48,257 bases of DNA from an uncultured Spartobacteria bacterium (GCA_903882875.1 CAIRYQ010000064.1:1-48257); one strand, 5' to 3'; numbered from the stretch's first letter, positions 26,471-34,771 are shown. The notes: generated from the sequence alone by a model not told the origin. A program made the numbers and translations.

Positions 26471-26705
26471 GTTGCCCATGCGTCCGCCGCGGCAGCCGCC
26501 TCTCCGCCGCGCAAAACCCACCGCCCGTTTTTCCACGCAAGACTTCCGCGGGAGGCTTCGGGCTCGCGCAGGGGATCGCGTTCACGGAAGAGCACGCCCT
26601 TTTCCGTTTCCGGCCATTCCTTCACCGCTTCGATGCTTTCGGCGACGGTGCTCATGGCTCGAAACTCTGGCACGCGCTTGCCGTGAGCGGCAAGGGGATG
26701 AAAAA
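26471..26705 (-). repeat. 235-bp direct repeat, copy B (with small ORF)
   Basis: This is the second copy of the segment at 25470-25704. The minus-strand frame runs from ATG 26655 to 26434 and begins MSTVAESIEAVKEWPETEK. Of the seven differences from copy A, at least five change the protein, which argues against selection on this reading frame. Outside the repeat the two flanks diverge at once. The remainder of 26402-26778 is non-coding as far as I can tell. Confidence 0.75.
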
Positions 26706-26778
26706 GCTCGGCTTCCCCGCGCAAATACGGCGTTGCCAAGTCCTCAACTTGACGGTGAGGGTGGTAGGCTCCATCTCA

Positions 26779-27897
26779 ATGAACCTATTCGACGACATTC
26801 TGCGTACGCACCGCGGGACGGCAACCCACACGGAAGATACATTTTCCTTCCTGAATCGGTCTGCTTGGCCTGCATGTGAAAGCGTGCGCAATTTACTCGA
26901 ATCCTCTTTCCGTCGGTATCCCACCTCTGAATCCGCAGAACTAAAGAGTAGGTTCAAGACCCAATTTGACTCTGCGTTTTTCGAGCTTTTCCTCCACGAA
27001 CTTCTGCTTCGATTAGGTTGCGAAGTTGCCGTGCATCCGACTCTCAATGGAACAGACGCAAAACCTGATTTTCTCGCCCGTTTCCCTCAGGGACAAGAAG
27101 TGATTGTAGAGGCGGTGCTTGCAACCGAACGCACGGAAAAAGAACGAGCGCGAGAGAATCGACTGAATGCCCTATATGATGCGATTACCAGCAAGACGAT
27201 CTCACCGAACTTCTTTATATGTCTTGGAGCAATTTCCGACCGGGATGCTATTCCGACCCCCAAGAAAATTCGGAAGTTTATCAAGGAAAGGATCGCGGGG
27301 CTTGACCCTGACGCGGTCGAACGTGCGGTTCAAAGCGGCTACCAATTACCATCATGGACTTATCGGGATGAGGGCGGTTTTGAACTCGAAATAACGGCCG
27401 TTCCAAAATCACCTGAATCTCGCGGCAATCCAAAGGCTCGCCCGATTGGAGCATATCCCGGAGAAGTAAGATGGGGCGACAGCAGAGCCATGTTGAAAAA
27501 GTCGATTGACGGTAAAGCAACGAAATACGGAGAGTTAGGCCGACCCTTCGTCATTGCCGTGAATGCAACCAGTAGATGGGGAATTGGTCGAGACGTTGTA
27601 GTAAAGGCACTCTTCGGCTCGAAAGAATTGGGTGACGAATCAGATGGGGTCTGGAACGTTTCCAGAAACACGCGGCTAAGCGGTGTGTTGGTAACTACGA
27701 TGGTGCCGTGGAGTATTCATTGCGCGCCTTTATGCCTTTACCACAACCCGTTCGCCAAGCGCTCGTGCCGAGAGATCCCTTGGAGAATCCCGCAAGCGAT
27801 TGCACGGAATTCTGGAATGCAATGGTTGGAAGGAACCAACACTCCTCAGTTGTTCGAGCTTCCGAATGACTGGCCAGGTGAGCGATTAGACGATTGA
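26779..27897 (+). CDS. Putative PD-(D/E)XK-like nuclease, lower-GC island gene
   Basis: The protein has 372 residues from ATG 26779 (MNLFDDILRTHRGT). The open frame upstream is repeat DNA and was excluded. A possible nuclease core is FFELFLHELLLRLGCEVAVH (helix), then TDAKPDFLARFPQGQEVIVEAVLATE, where Asp of KPDF and Glu of VEAVLA are spaced as in the D-x(n)-E-x-K fold, although the usual Lys is Val. The C-terminal half includes RPFVIAVNATSRWGIGRDVV. GC content is visibly lower than in neighbours (AT-rich codons such as AAA, GAA, ATT), which suggests recent transfer. No methyltransferase partner is present. It may be a defence protein; the function is unproven. Confidence 0.6.
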   Translation: MNLFDDILRTHRGTATHTEDTFSFLNRSAWPACESVRNLLESSFRRYPTSESAELKSRFKTQFDSAFFELFLHELLLRLGCEVAVHPTLNGTDAKPDFLARFPQGQEVIVEAVLATERTEKERARENRLNALYDAITSKTISPNFFICLGAISDRDAIPTPKKIRKFIKERIAGLDPDAVERAVQSGYQLPSWTYRDEGGFELEITAVPKSPESRGNPKARPIGAYPGEVRWGDSRAMLKKSIDGKATKYGELGRPFVIAVNATSRWGIGRDVVVKALFGSKELGDESDGVWNVSRNTRLSGVLVTTMVPWSIHCAPLCLYHNPFAKRSCREIPWRIPQAIARNSGMQWLEGTNTPQLFELPNDWPGERLDD

Positions 27898-28079
27898 AGG
27901 AAGAGGTGCGCTGTTTTTGTGTGACAGTAGTTCCTGTCCACTGAAAGCCGATTTCGCCCAAGCGCCGAACGCGTTGCTTGGGAACAAGGGACAGATTATC
28001 GTGTGATCGCACCGCAAAGCTCTGTCTTATCGCCGACTATCTGTCCTTGTTTGGGGATCTAATCACCTCACGCATTGAC

Positions 28080-28469
28080 TCATTTCACGAACCGGCAGTC
28101 CGTAAAAACGAGGATTGATAGAGTCATGCCCTTAACGGTGCCCTCGACGATCACGCGACCGGCGAGCGGCAGTGCGCGCAAGGCGTCGGCATCCTTATCG
28201 GTGAACGTGCATTTCACGCTACCGAGTTCACCTGTCACCATAAGAAGAATGTATGGGTTGCCGTCAGAATCGCGCGCGATCTTCTCCACGTTTCCGAAAA
28301 TGGCCTTTCGCTTGCCGATGGTGTGCTCAACTTTCAACGGATTCACGTTGAATACCTGCCACGCCGCTTTCGCAGACAGGATTATTTTGCCGTCTGCCAG
28401 TTGCATTTGATCGGCATCCGCAAGGGCGCAGTGGGCTAGTGTGAGAAACGCAAAGATTAGGATTTTCAT
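28080..28469 (-). CDS. Exported small OB-fold (tRNA_anti-like) protein
   Basis: The protein has 129 residues from ATG 28469 with a signal peptide (MKILIFAFLTLAHCALADA). The mature part fits the small OB-fold called tRNA_anti-like: NVEKIARDSDGNPYILLMVT, GSVKCTFTDKDADALRALP, GRVIVEGTVKGMTLSILVF, ending TDCRFVK. Proteins of this family are exported and of unknown function; they probably bind a ligand. It lies between the lower-GC nuclease gene and a second toxin-antitoxin pair. Confidence 0.8.
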   Translation of the reverse strand: MKILIFAFLTLAHCALADADQMQLADGKIILSAKAAWQVFNVNPLKVEHTIGKRKAIFGNVEKIARDSDGNPYILLMVTGELGSVKCTFTDKDADALRALPLAGRVIVEGTVKGMTLSILVFTDCRFVK

Positions 28470-28604
28470 CGGCGCGCTGTTGATCGCCCGCAGTGCGCCA
28501 CAGTCAATCCCGGAATCTGAGGCAACCAATCATCAAAGTGCCCGAGCGACGGACTGATTATCGTGCGTTCCATTCTGATGCCCCGTGATGACCTGCAACA
28601 TTTA

Positions 28605-28922
28605 CTACCTGAGAACGGTAACTGTGCCCGGCTGCAATTGAGGAAGCATGGCGAGCAACGGCGGCATGAGGGGCAGTGTGTCTTTGAGTTGCGTGCTCGT
28701 GGCGGCGAGGCCGACGACCGCGATGCGGAACTGCGGGATGTCCTGCTGAAAGCTCACGTTTCGGTCGCCGGTGATGAAGACATCTAATTCCTGTTCGGCG
28801 AGCGCGAGCAGGCGGCCGTTTTTGATGCCAGCCCAGCCCATTCGTTGCACAGAGGTCACCGTGTGGCCCGGCAAACCTCTTGCAAGGCGCCAGTCGAGAC
28901 ATTCGTCAATCAGCACCCGCAT
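28605..28922 (-). CDS. DUF5615 PIN-like toxin
   Basis: The protein has 105 residues: MRVLIDECLDWRLARGLPGH, then TSVQRMGWAGIKNGRLLALA and DVFITGDRNVSFQQD. The conserved acidic residues Asp6, Glu7 and the FITGDRN segment belong to the DUF5615/PIN-like nuclease family, toxins that cut RNA. Its start follows the DUF433 gene stop by one base (TGAGATG), so the two are translationally coupled. This is the second toxin-antitoxin locus within 3 kb. Confidence 0.85.
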   Translation of the reverse strand: MRVLIDECLDWRLARGLPGHTVTSVQRMGWAGIKNGRLLALAEQELDVFITGDRNVSFQQDIPQFRIAVVGLAATSTQLKDTLPLMPPLLAMLPQLQPGTVTVLR

Positions 28923-28923
28923 C

Positions 28924-29145
28924 TCACACGAGTTCCAGCATCTTCAAGCGGCCCGCCTCGATGACGGCGATGGCCTGCGCGCGTCTCACGCTCGGGAAGC
29001 CTTCGAGGAACTCGTCAATGGACTCGCCACCTTCCAGGGCATCAATGAGGTTTTGCAGCGGCACGCGTGTGCCGACGAAGACGGGAGTGCCGCCCATGAT
29101 TTCCGGGTCGGAATGGATGACGCCTTGAAGGTCTTCGAAGTTCAT
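28924..29145 (-). CDS. DUF433 antitoxin
   Basis: The protein has 73 residues: MNFEDLQGVIHSDPEIMGGT, PVFVGTRVPLQNLIDALEGG and ESIDEFLEGFPSVRRAQAIA. This is the complete DUF433 winged-helix domain, known as the antitoxin partner of DUF5615 toxins. It lies upstream and is co-transcribed, so it probably autoregulates. Upstream of it, 29146-29369 holds no gene I can support. Confidence 0.87.
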   Translation of the reverse strand: MNFEDLQGVIHSDPEIMGGTPVFVGTRVPLQNLIDALEGGESIDEFLEGFPSVRRAQAIAVIEAGRLKMLELV

Positions 29146-29369
29146 GGCGGCACGCTACCACCCAGCCTGCGGACTCGCGAGCGCAAATTCCTGCGGGGCG
29201 ACGTGCCGCGCCCGGACGGCGTCGCCTTGCACGAGGACTTCGTCGTGACGGAGGACGTGCGGTGCAAACATGCCTGCGATTTGGAGTGGGTTGGGGATGT
29301 CGTCACCGCTGGTGCATTTGCATTCTGCATGGAACGGGCGGTCAGTGTCAAAACTTGCTCCGGGCCGGT

Positions 29370-29606
29370 AGTGGCTCAGTTTGAAAATCTCCGGTCCTTT
29401 TGAGCGGAGTTGCACCGCATTGGTGCGGCATCAGCAGTCGCTGTGTTTTCCTTGCCTGCCCAGCCACGGGCCAAAAAACAGTAGCGCGGGCGCACACGCG
29501 CGTAGGTGTGCGCGTAGGTGTGCGCATACGCGCGCGCGCTCACGCGCGCGCGAGGCCGTGTCCTTTTCTTCATTCAGAACACCGGAGATTTTCAAACTGA
29601 GCCACT
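29370..29606. mobile_element. MITE-like element with perfect 26-bp inverted ends
   Basis: The left end (29370-29395) and right end (29581-29606) are perfect inverted repeats over 26 bp: AGTGGCTCAGTTTGAAAAT then CTCCGGT, and the reverse complement ending ACTGAGCCACT. The 185 bp between encode no transposase. The same left end is found at 188-208. This fits a miniature inverted-repeat element mobilised by a transposase elsewhere, or an abundant palindromic repeat. Confidence 0.75.
29489..29553. repeat. Alternating purine-pyrimidine GC tract inside the MITE-like element
   Basis: About 65 bp consist almost only of alternating CG/CA/TG steps, with two direct copies of GTAGGTGTGCGC and a perfect 8-bp stem GCGCACAC/GTGTGCGC. 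Such tracts can adopt Z-DNA or cruciform structure under negative supercoiling. No coding function is seen. Confidence 0.7.
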
Positions 29607-29698
29607 GCCTCCGGGCACCCCTGCTGCGGCATCCCGCGGCGATACGAAAAGATGGATTGCCCGCACCTGTGGCACGGGATAGACAGCGCGAATGCCCC

Positions 29699-32383
29699 AT
29701 GAATAAGCCCTTGCTCAGTGCGGTTCTGACTGCGTATGCGGCTGTTTTTTCCGCCGCACCGTCCCGTGCGCAGAGCAGCACGGAACAGCTCACCACGGCG
29801 GACGTGACACAGATCATCGCACAGGCCGCCACGCAGGCGATGCGGATTGATCCCGGCGCAATCATCGCCGTGACGGATCGCGAGGGCTTCGTGCTCGGCG
29901 TATGGGATGTGCAGGGCCGCCTGCCGAATCCGCTCCCGCCCTTTGATCTGGATTCGCCTGCCACGCTGAGAATTTACGGGCTTCTGGCCGGGGCAATCAC
30001 GCGGGCGGGCACCGCGTCATTCCTGAGCAGCGACCAGGAGGCGCTGACTTCGCGCACGGCGGGCTACATCGTCCAGCAGCACTTTCCGCCGGGGGTCTCG
30101 AACACGCCGCCGGGGCCGCTCGTCGGCGTGGGATTTTCAAATTTGTTTTTTTCCGACATCAACCGGCTCAAGCAAATCGCCAATCCGCTTGTGCCCGCAA
30201 ATCCCTTCGACCCGACGGATCTCCGCGCGTCGCTTGTCGTCGGCGACCCTAAGCGCATTTCTCCCGGTGTCCGCGGCAATCCCGTCCTGCCCGGCTCTCT
30301 GAATGATTCGCCGGGCGGAATCCCACTATTCAAGAATGGTCATCTGGTCGGCGGCATTGGCGTGACCGGGGACGGTGTCCCGACTGACCTCGCACCGGCG
30401 GCAGCGATTATCCTCGGTGAGGTACAGACTTTTGCCACGCCGGGCTATGTTCCTCTTTCACAGGCGGACTTGGATGAACTCGTCGCGCAGGCCGGCCAGA
30501 CAGGTTTCCGCCCGTCCCCTGCGATTGTCGCGACTAATGTGCTGATCAATGGCATCCGCATTCCCTATGTCTGGCAGCCTGTGGAAACCATCACGGATGT
30601 CTCGGGAGTCTTGCCCTTGGGGAGCGTCGCCGGTCACGCCGTGGACGGATTTCCCATTCAGCCGCCGCCGCCGCCTTATCCCTATCCAGTCGTCAGTTTC
30701 GGCGCTGTGGTGGGTGAACTGCGAGGGCCGGTGGTCGCCCCTGCCGGCGGGGGCTCGGGAGGTGTGATCCAAATCATTGATGATCCGCTGACCGCAATGC
30801 CGGGCAGGAGCCTCATCAACGGCACCACAAGCCGGCTGACGGCCAGTGAGGTCTGGTCCATCATCAACCGGGCTGCGCAACGGGCTGCCATCACCCGCGC
30901 AGGAATCCGGCTTCCCGTCGGTGTTTCGGCACAGGTGTTCATCACCGTCGTCAATAATCCCGACAAGGCCCTTGATCCGCCGACGGTGCTGGGGACTTTC
31001 CGCATCGGCGACGCGACCATGTTCTCATGGGATGTCGCAGTGCAAAAGGCGCGGACGGCTGTCTTTTCCTCGAATAGCCAGCTAGCCATGTCCACCAGGG
31101 CGGTGGGCTTTCTTTCGCAGCGATTCTATCCGCCAGGGATAGATGGCACGCCCTATGGCCCGACCTTTGGATTCCAGGAGGCAGTCTCACTAAAGCGCGA
31201 CCCGTCCGGGAATTTCCCTGGGAATCCCAATCTTCCAAACGGATACACCATTTTTCCCGGCGGCTTCCCGCTTTATCGCAATGGCCAGCTCATCGGCGCA
31301 ATCGGCGTCTCCGGCGATGGCGTGGATCAGGACGACATCATAGCGGCGAGCGGATGCGCGGACTTCCTTGCAGACTATGGCATCCGTGCAGACTCCTATG
31401 CCTATGCGGGCTATCGGATGCCTTATGCGAAGTTTCCGCGCAATCCTGGTATCACGGCCATGCAACCGACCAAGGCGATGGTTGGAATCGCCAGCTATGC
31501 CTCGATCCCGAGCCTGCGCGACCTCAATGGCGATGGCACGACGGACTTCCTATTTCAAAACACGGCGGGGCAACTATACGAATGGAACATGAACGGCGCG
31601 GGCGCGATGACATCCGGCGGGTATGTGTATGGAGGCGGACTCGGTGATTGGAAGCTGAGAGCCGTTGCAGACATCAATAACGACGGATTCCCAGATCTGA
31701 TCTTCCAGAATACCGCCGGGCAGATCTATGTCTGGTACCTCGATGGTTCGGGCAATCCCGTGAACTTCATAACAGGGAGCGGACTCGCATCGGGGACGCA
31801 ATTCCTCTACGGCGGCGGGCTCGGCGACTGGAAGATAGTCGCATGCGCGGACGTGAATGGCGACGGCTTCCCGGATCTTATCTTTCAAAACAATGCCGGA
31901 CAGATTTATGTCTGGCTCCTCGACGGAAGCGGGAACGCGGTGAATTTCGCAACCGGCACCGGCCTCAAGACTGGTTCCGGATATCTCTATTCGGGTGGCC
32001 TAGGAGACTGGAGGGTCGTGGCCTGTGCGGATGTGAACAATGACGGGGCTGTGGATCTGATTTTCCAAAACAGCGCCGGTCAGATCTATGCGTGGTTCCT
32101 CGACGGCACCGGCAATACGGTGAACTATTCAACGGGAGCCGGACTCAGGCCGGGCTCGAAATTCCTCTATGGAGGCGGACTCGGCGACTGGCGGATCGCG
32201 CTTTGCGCCGACGTGAATGGCGACGGACTGCCCGACCTCGTTTTCCAAAACAATGCGGGGCAGATTTACACCTGGATCCTGGACGGGAGCGGGAACGCCG
32301 TGGACTTCACGAAAGGCACGGGAGTTCTGCCGGGTTCGCGGATGATTTACCCCGGCGCGCTCGGGGACTGGCGGCTGAGATAG
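29699..32383 (+). CDS. Secreted protein with two GlcG/HbpS-like domains and five FG-GAP repeats
   Basis: The protein has 894 residues from ATG 29699; the open frame before it crosses the MITE-like element. A signal peptide ends near AAPSRAQSS. Two related domains (about 30-270 and 370-600) have GlcG/HbpS (DUF336) features: IIAQAATQAMRIDPGAIIAV with ALTSRTAGYIVQQHFPPG and FKNGHLVGGIGVTGDGV; then IINRAAQRAAITRAGIRLP, LAMSTRAVGFLSQRFYPPG and YRNGQLIGAIGVSGDGV. The 'G-G-I-G-V-S/T-G' loop is the family signature. Residues about 605-894 are five FG-GAP repeats with DxNxDG loops (DLNGDGTTDF, DINNDGFPDL, DVNGDGFPDL, DVNNDGAVDL, DVNGDGLPDL), likely calcium-binding beta-propeller blades. A haem- or ligand-sensing extracellular role is inferred. 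Confidence 0.85.
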   Translation: MNKPLLSAVLTAYAAVFSAAPSRAQSSTEQLTTADVTQIIAQAATQAMRIDPGAIIAVTDREGFVLGVWDVQGRLPNPLPPFDLDSPATLRIYGLLAGAITRAGTASFLSSDQEALTSRTAGYIVQQHFPPGVSNTPPGPLVGVGFSNLFFSDINRLKQIANPLVPANPFDPTDLRASLVVGDPKRISPGVRGNPVLPGSLNDSPGGIPLFKNGHLVGGIGVTGDGVPTDLAPAAAIILGEVQTFATPGYVPLSQADLDELVAQAGQTGFRPSPAIVATNVLINGIRIPYVWQPVETITDVSGVLPLGSVAGHAVDGFPIQPPPPPYPYPVVSFGAVVGELRGPVVAPAGGGSGGVIQIIDDPLTAMPGRSLINGTTSRLTASEVWSIINRAAQRAAITRAGIRLPVGVSAQVFITVVNNPDKALDPPTVLGTFRIGDATMFSWDVAVQKARTAVFSSNSQLAMSTRAVGFLSQRFYPPGIDGTPYGPTFGFQEAVSLKRDPSGNFPGNPNLPNGYTIFPGGFPLYRNGQLIGAIGVSGDGVDQDDIIAASGCADFLADYGIRADSYAYAGYRMPYAKFPRNPGITAMQPTKAMVGIASYASIPSLRDLNGDGTTDFLFQNTAGQLYEWNMNGAGAMTSGGYVYGGGLGDWKLRAVADINNDGFPDLIFQNTAGQIYVWYLDGSGNPVNFITGSGLASGTQFLYGGGLGDWKIVACADVNGDGFPDLIFQNNAGQIYVWLLDGSGNAVNFATGTGLKTGSGYLYSGGLGDWRVVACADVNNDGAVDLIFQNSAGQIYAWFLDGTGNTVNYSTGAGLRPGSKFLYGGGLGDWRIALCADVNGDGLPDLVFQNNAGQIYTWILDGSGNAVDFTKGTGVLPGSRMIYPGALGDWRLR

Positions 32384-32457
32384 CGGCGCACGGACGGGAT
32401 GGAGAAATCCGTTGCCTTTCCGGGATCGCCCCCTAGAGTCCCCGCCCCTTTCACCTG

Positions 32458-33417
32458 ATGATCTACCGACCGCCAACTGAGCTGAAAATCTTCAGCGGCT
32501 CCGCGCACAACCTGCTTGCGCAGCGCATCGCGGACTATTGCAAGATTCCGCTCGGCAACGCCACGGTCGCATCGTTTCCCGACGGCGAGACGATGGTGAA
32601 GATCAACGAGAACATCCGCGGACGCGACGTGTTCATCGTGCAGCCGACCTGCCCGCCTACGAATCAGAACCTGATGGAGCTGCTCATCATGGTGGACGCC
32701 GCCCGGCGTGCGAGCGCGGCGCGCATCACGGCGGTCATCCCGTTTTTCGGCTATGCGCGGCAGGACAGAAAAGATCAGCCGCGCGTGCCGATCACGGCAA
32801 AGCTTGTCGCGAATCTCCTCGCGGCTTCCGGCGTGAACCGCGTGCTCACCGTGGATCTGCACGCGCAGCAGGTCGCGGGATTTTTCGACATCCCGGTGGA
32901 TCATCTTTTCGCAGCGCCCGTCATCCTCCAGTATCTCAAGTCGAAAGCCCTCAACGATCCCGTGGTCGTCTCGCCGGATGTCGGCGGATTGAAAATGGCG
33001 AACGCCTACGCGCAGGCGCTGGATGCGAGCCTCGCGATCGTCGCGAAGCGCCGCAAGAGCCCGACGGAAGTTTCCGCGACGAGCCTCATCGGCGAAGTGG
33101 ACGGGCGCTCGGTGATCCTCGTGGACGATCTCACGGAGACCGCCGGCACGCTCACCGCCGCCGCGAGATTGCTGAAGGAGCATGGCGCGAAGGAAATCAT
33201 GGCGTGCGTGAGCCACGCGGTGCTCAGCGACCTCGGCATCTCGCGCCTGAAGGACTCGTGCATCACGGAACTCGTCTGCACGAACAGCGTGCCGGTACGC
33301 GAGGGCAGCGGCATCCAGATCACGCCGCTCTGCATCGCGTCGCTTCTCGGCGAGGGCATCAGGCGCATCTACGGCGACGAATCAGTCTCCTCACTTTTCC
33401 AAATCCCCGGAGCGTAA
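32458..33417 (+). CDS. prs: Ribose-phosphate pyrophosphokinase
   Basis: The protein has 319 residues from ATG 32458. It makes phosphoribosyl pyrophosphate from ribose 5-phosphate and ATP for nucleotide, His and Trp synthesis. Family markers are FSGSAHNLLAQRIADYCKI, FPDGETMVKINENIRGRDV, VIPFFGYARQDRKDQPR, VDLHAQQVAGFFDIPVDHL and the PRPP-binding loop ILVDDLTETAGTLTAAA. VSPDVGGLKMANAYA is also typical. Length is the family norm. It heads a co-oriented block with the bL25, pth, rpsF and ssb genes, an order seen in many bacteria. Confidence 0.96.
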   Translation: MIYRPPTELKIFSGSAHNLLAQRIADYCKIPLGNATVASFPDGETMVKINENIRGRDVFIVQPTCPPTNQNLMELLIMVDAARRASAARITAVIPFFGYARQDRKDQPRVPITAKLVANLLAASGVNRVLTVDLHAQQVAGFFDIPVDHLFAAPVILQYLKSKALNDPVVVSPDVGGLKMANAYAQALDASLAIVAKRRKSPTEVSATSLIGEVDGRSVILVDDLTETAGTLTAAARLLKEHGAKEIMACVSHAVLSDLGISRLKDSCITELVCTNSVPVREGSGIQITPLCIASLLGEGIRRIYGDESVSSLFQIPGA

Positions 33418-33462
33418 ACCGCAACAACAAACCACAAACCACAGCAGTAGCTGCACACAGCA

Positions 33463-34167
33463 ATGGCCAAAGCAATCCAACTCAAAGCCCAGCCCCGCAC
33501 GGGCGCTGGCACCGTCGAAGCAAAGAAGGCGCGCAAGGCGGGCCTCGTCCCCGCAGTCATCTACGGACGCCACCTCGGCAAGCCGCAGAACCTCCAGCTC
33601 GACGCAAAGGAACTCAAAGCCGCACTCGGCAAGACCACCGGCGAGCACGTCCTCGTGGACCTCGAAATCACCGGCGGAGACAAGACCCTCGCACTCATCC
33701 AGGACGTGCAGCACCAGCCGCTGAGCCGCGCCATCCTGCATCTGGATTTTCACGCGCTGCGCGCGGATGAAAAGATGCACACCACCGTGCCCGTCGTCGT
33801 CTTCGGCGAGGCGAGCGGCGTGAAGAATTCCGGCGGCATCCTCGAGCAGCTCCTGCGCTCCATCGAGGTCTCGTGCTTGCCGAAGGATCTCCCCGATTCC
33901 ATCGTCGTTGACGTCACCCCTCTCGAAATCGGCAACGCCGTCCACATCAAGGATCTTCCCCTTCCCGCGGGCGTCACCGCGCTCGGCAATCCCGAGACCA
34001 GCGTGCTGCACATCGCCGCACCCGCCGTCGAGGAAGTCGCGGCACCTGCCGCCGAAGGCGCAGCCGCGAAGGAGCCCGAAGTCATCAAGGAAAAGAAGCC
34101 CGAGGCTGGCGCAGAAGCCGCAGCGGGCGACAAGGGCAAGGACGCGAAACCCGCCGCGAAGAAGTAA
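33463..34167 (+). CDS. rplY: 50S ribosomal protein bL25 (general stress protein Ctc form)
   Basis: The protein has 234 residues from ATG 33463: QLKAQPRTGAGTVEAKKARK, GLVPAVIYGRHLGKPQNLQL, VQHQPLSRAILHLDFHAL and SCLPKDLPDSIVVDVTPLEI. This is the two-domain CTC-type bL25 that binds 5S rRNA, not the short E. coli form. The last 45 residues are a low-complexity Ala/Glu/Lys tail that is probably disordered. It is 45 bp after prs and followed closely by pth, the usual order. Confidence 0.95.
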   Translation: MAKAIQLKAQPRTGAGTVEAKKARKAGLVPAVIYGRHLGKPQNLQLDAKELKAALGKTTGEHVLVDLEITGGDKTLALIQDVQHQPLSRAILHLDFHALRADEKMHTTVPVVVFGEASGVKNSGGILEQLLRSIEVSCLPKDLPDSIVVDVTPLEIGNAVHIKDLPLPAGVTALGNPETSVLHIAAPAVEEVAAPAAEGAAAKEPEVIKEKKPEAGAEAAAGDKGKDAKPAAKK

Positions 34168-34185
34168 TTTTTCCAGCCCGGATGA

Positions 34186-34770
34186 ATGGCTCCCGACGGA
34201 CCCACATTCCGGATGCTCGTCGGCCTGGGAAATCCAGGCCGGGAGTATTCGGGCACCCGTCACAACGTCGGCTTCATGGTCCTCGACCGTCTCGCCGCCG
34301 CTTCGGGAGCCACCTTCCGGGCTGAAAAAAAATGGCAAGCAGACGCAGTCCTCACCGATCGCGTCTGGCTCCTGAAACCGCAGACCTACATGAACCTCAG
34401 CGGCGAAAGCGTGAGCGCACTGGCGCGATTTTACCAAATCGAGCCCGCCCGCATTCTCATCGTGCTCGACGACATGGCGCTCCCGCTGGGACGCCTGCGC
34501 ATCCGCGAGCGCGGAAGCCACGGCGGCCACAACGGCCTCCGCAGCATCCTCGATCACCTCGGTACGCAGGACGTGCCACGGCTGCGCATCGGCATCGGCT
34601 CTTCGGAGCCTGGTGCCGCAGTCGGCCACGTGCTCGGCAGATTTGCCGTGGACGAGCGCCCGCTGGTCGAGCAGTCTCTCGACCGTGCCGCCGAGGCCGT
34701 CCGGTTTGCGCAGGAGCACGACCTGCCTTCCGCAATGAACCAATTCAACACCAACACACCGACAAAATAA
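34186..34770 (+). CDS. pth: Peptidyl-tRNA hydrolase
   Basis: The protein has 194 residues from ATG 34186; an internal ATG at 34213 (MLVGLGNPG) is also possible. It recycles peptidyl-tRNA released from stalled ribosomes. The core motif LVGLGNPGREYSGTRHNVGF contains catalytic His26. Also present are PQTYMNLSGESV, VLDDMALPLGRLRIRERGSH and GHNGLRSILDHLGTQDVPRL. It is 18 bp after the bL25 gene and directly before rpsF. Confidence 0.96.
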   Translation: MAPDGPTFRMLVGLGNPGREYSGTRHNVGFMVLDRLAAASGATFRAEKKWQADAVLTDRVWLLKPQTYMNLSGESVSALARFYQIEPARILIVLDDMALPLGRLRIRERGSHGGHNGLRSILDHLGTQDVPRLRIGIGSSEPGAAVGHVLGRFAVDERPLVEQSLDRAAEAVRFAQEHDLPSAMNQFNTNTPTK

Positions 34771-34771
34771 T

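Noticed and set aside
29155-29415. 86-residue minus-strand frame upstream of the DUF433 gene
   Set aside because: It crosses the left end of the MITE-like element, has no recognised family and no ribosome-binding site; a decayed gene remains possible but not supported.
29489-29553. Possible CRISPR or tandem-repeat array
   Set aside because: Only two short direct copies (GTAGGTGTGCGC) with no regular spacers and no cas genes; it is a low-complexity alternating tract.
33391-34743. 450-residue open frame on the minus strand
   Set aside because: It is antisense to the bL25 and pth genes and contains no recognisable domain.
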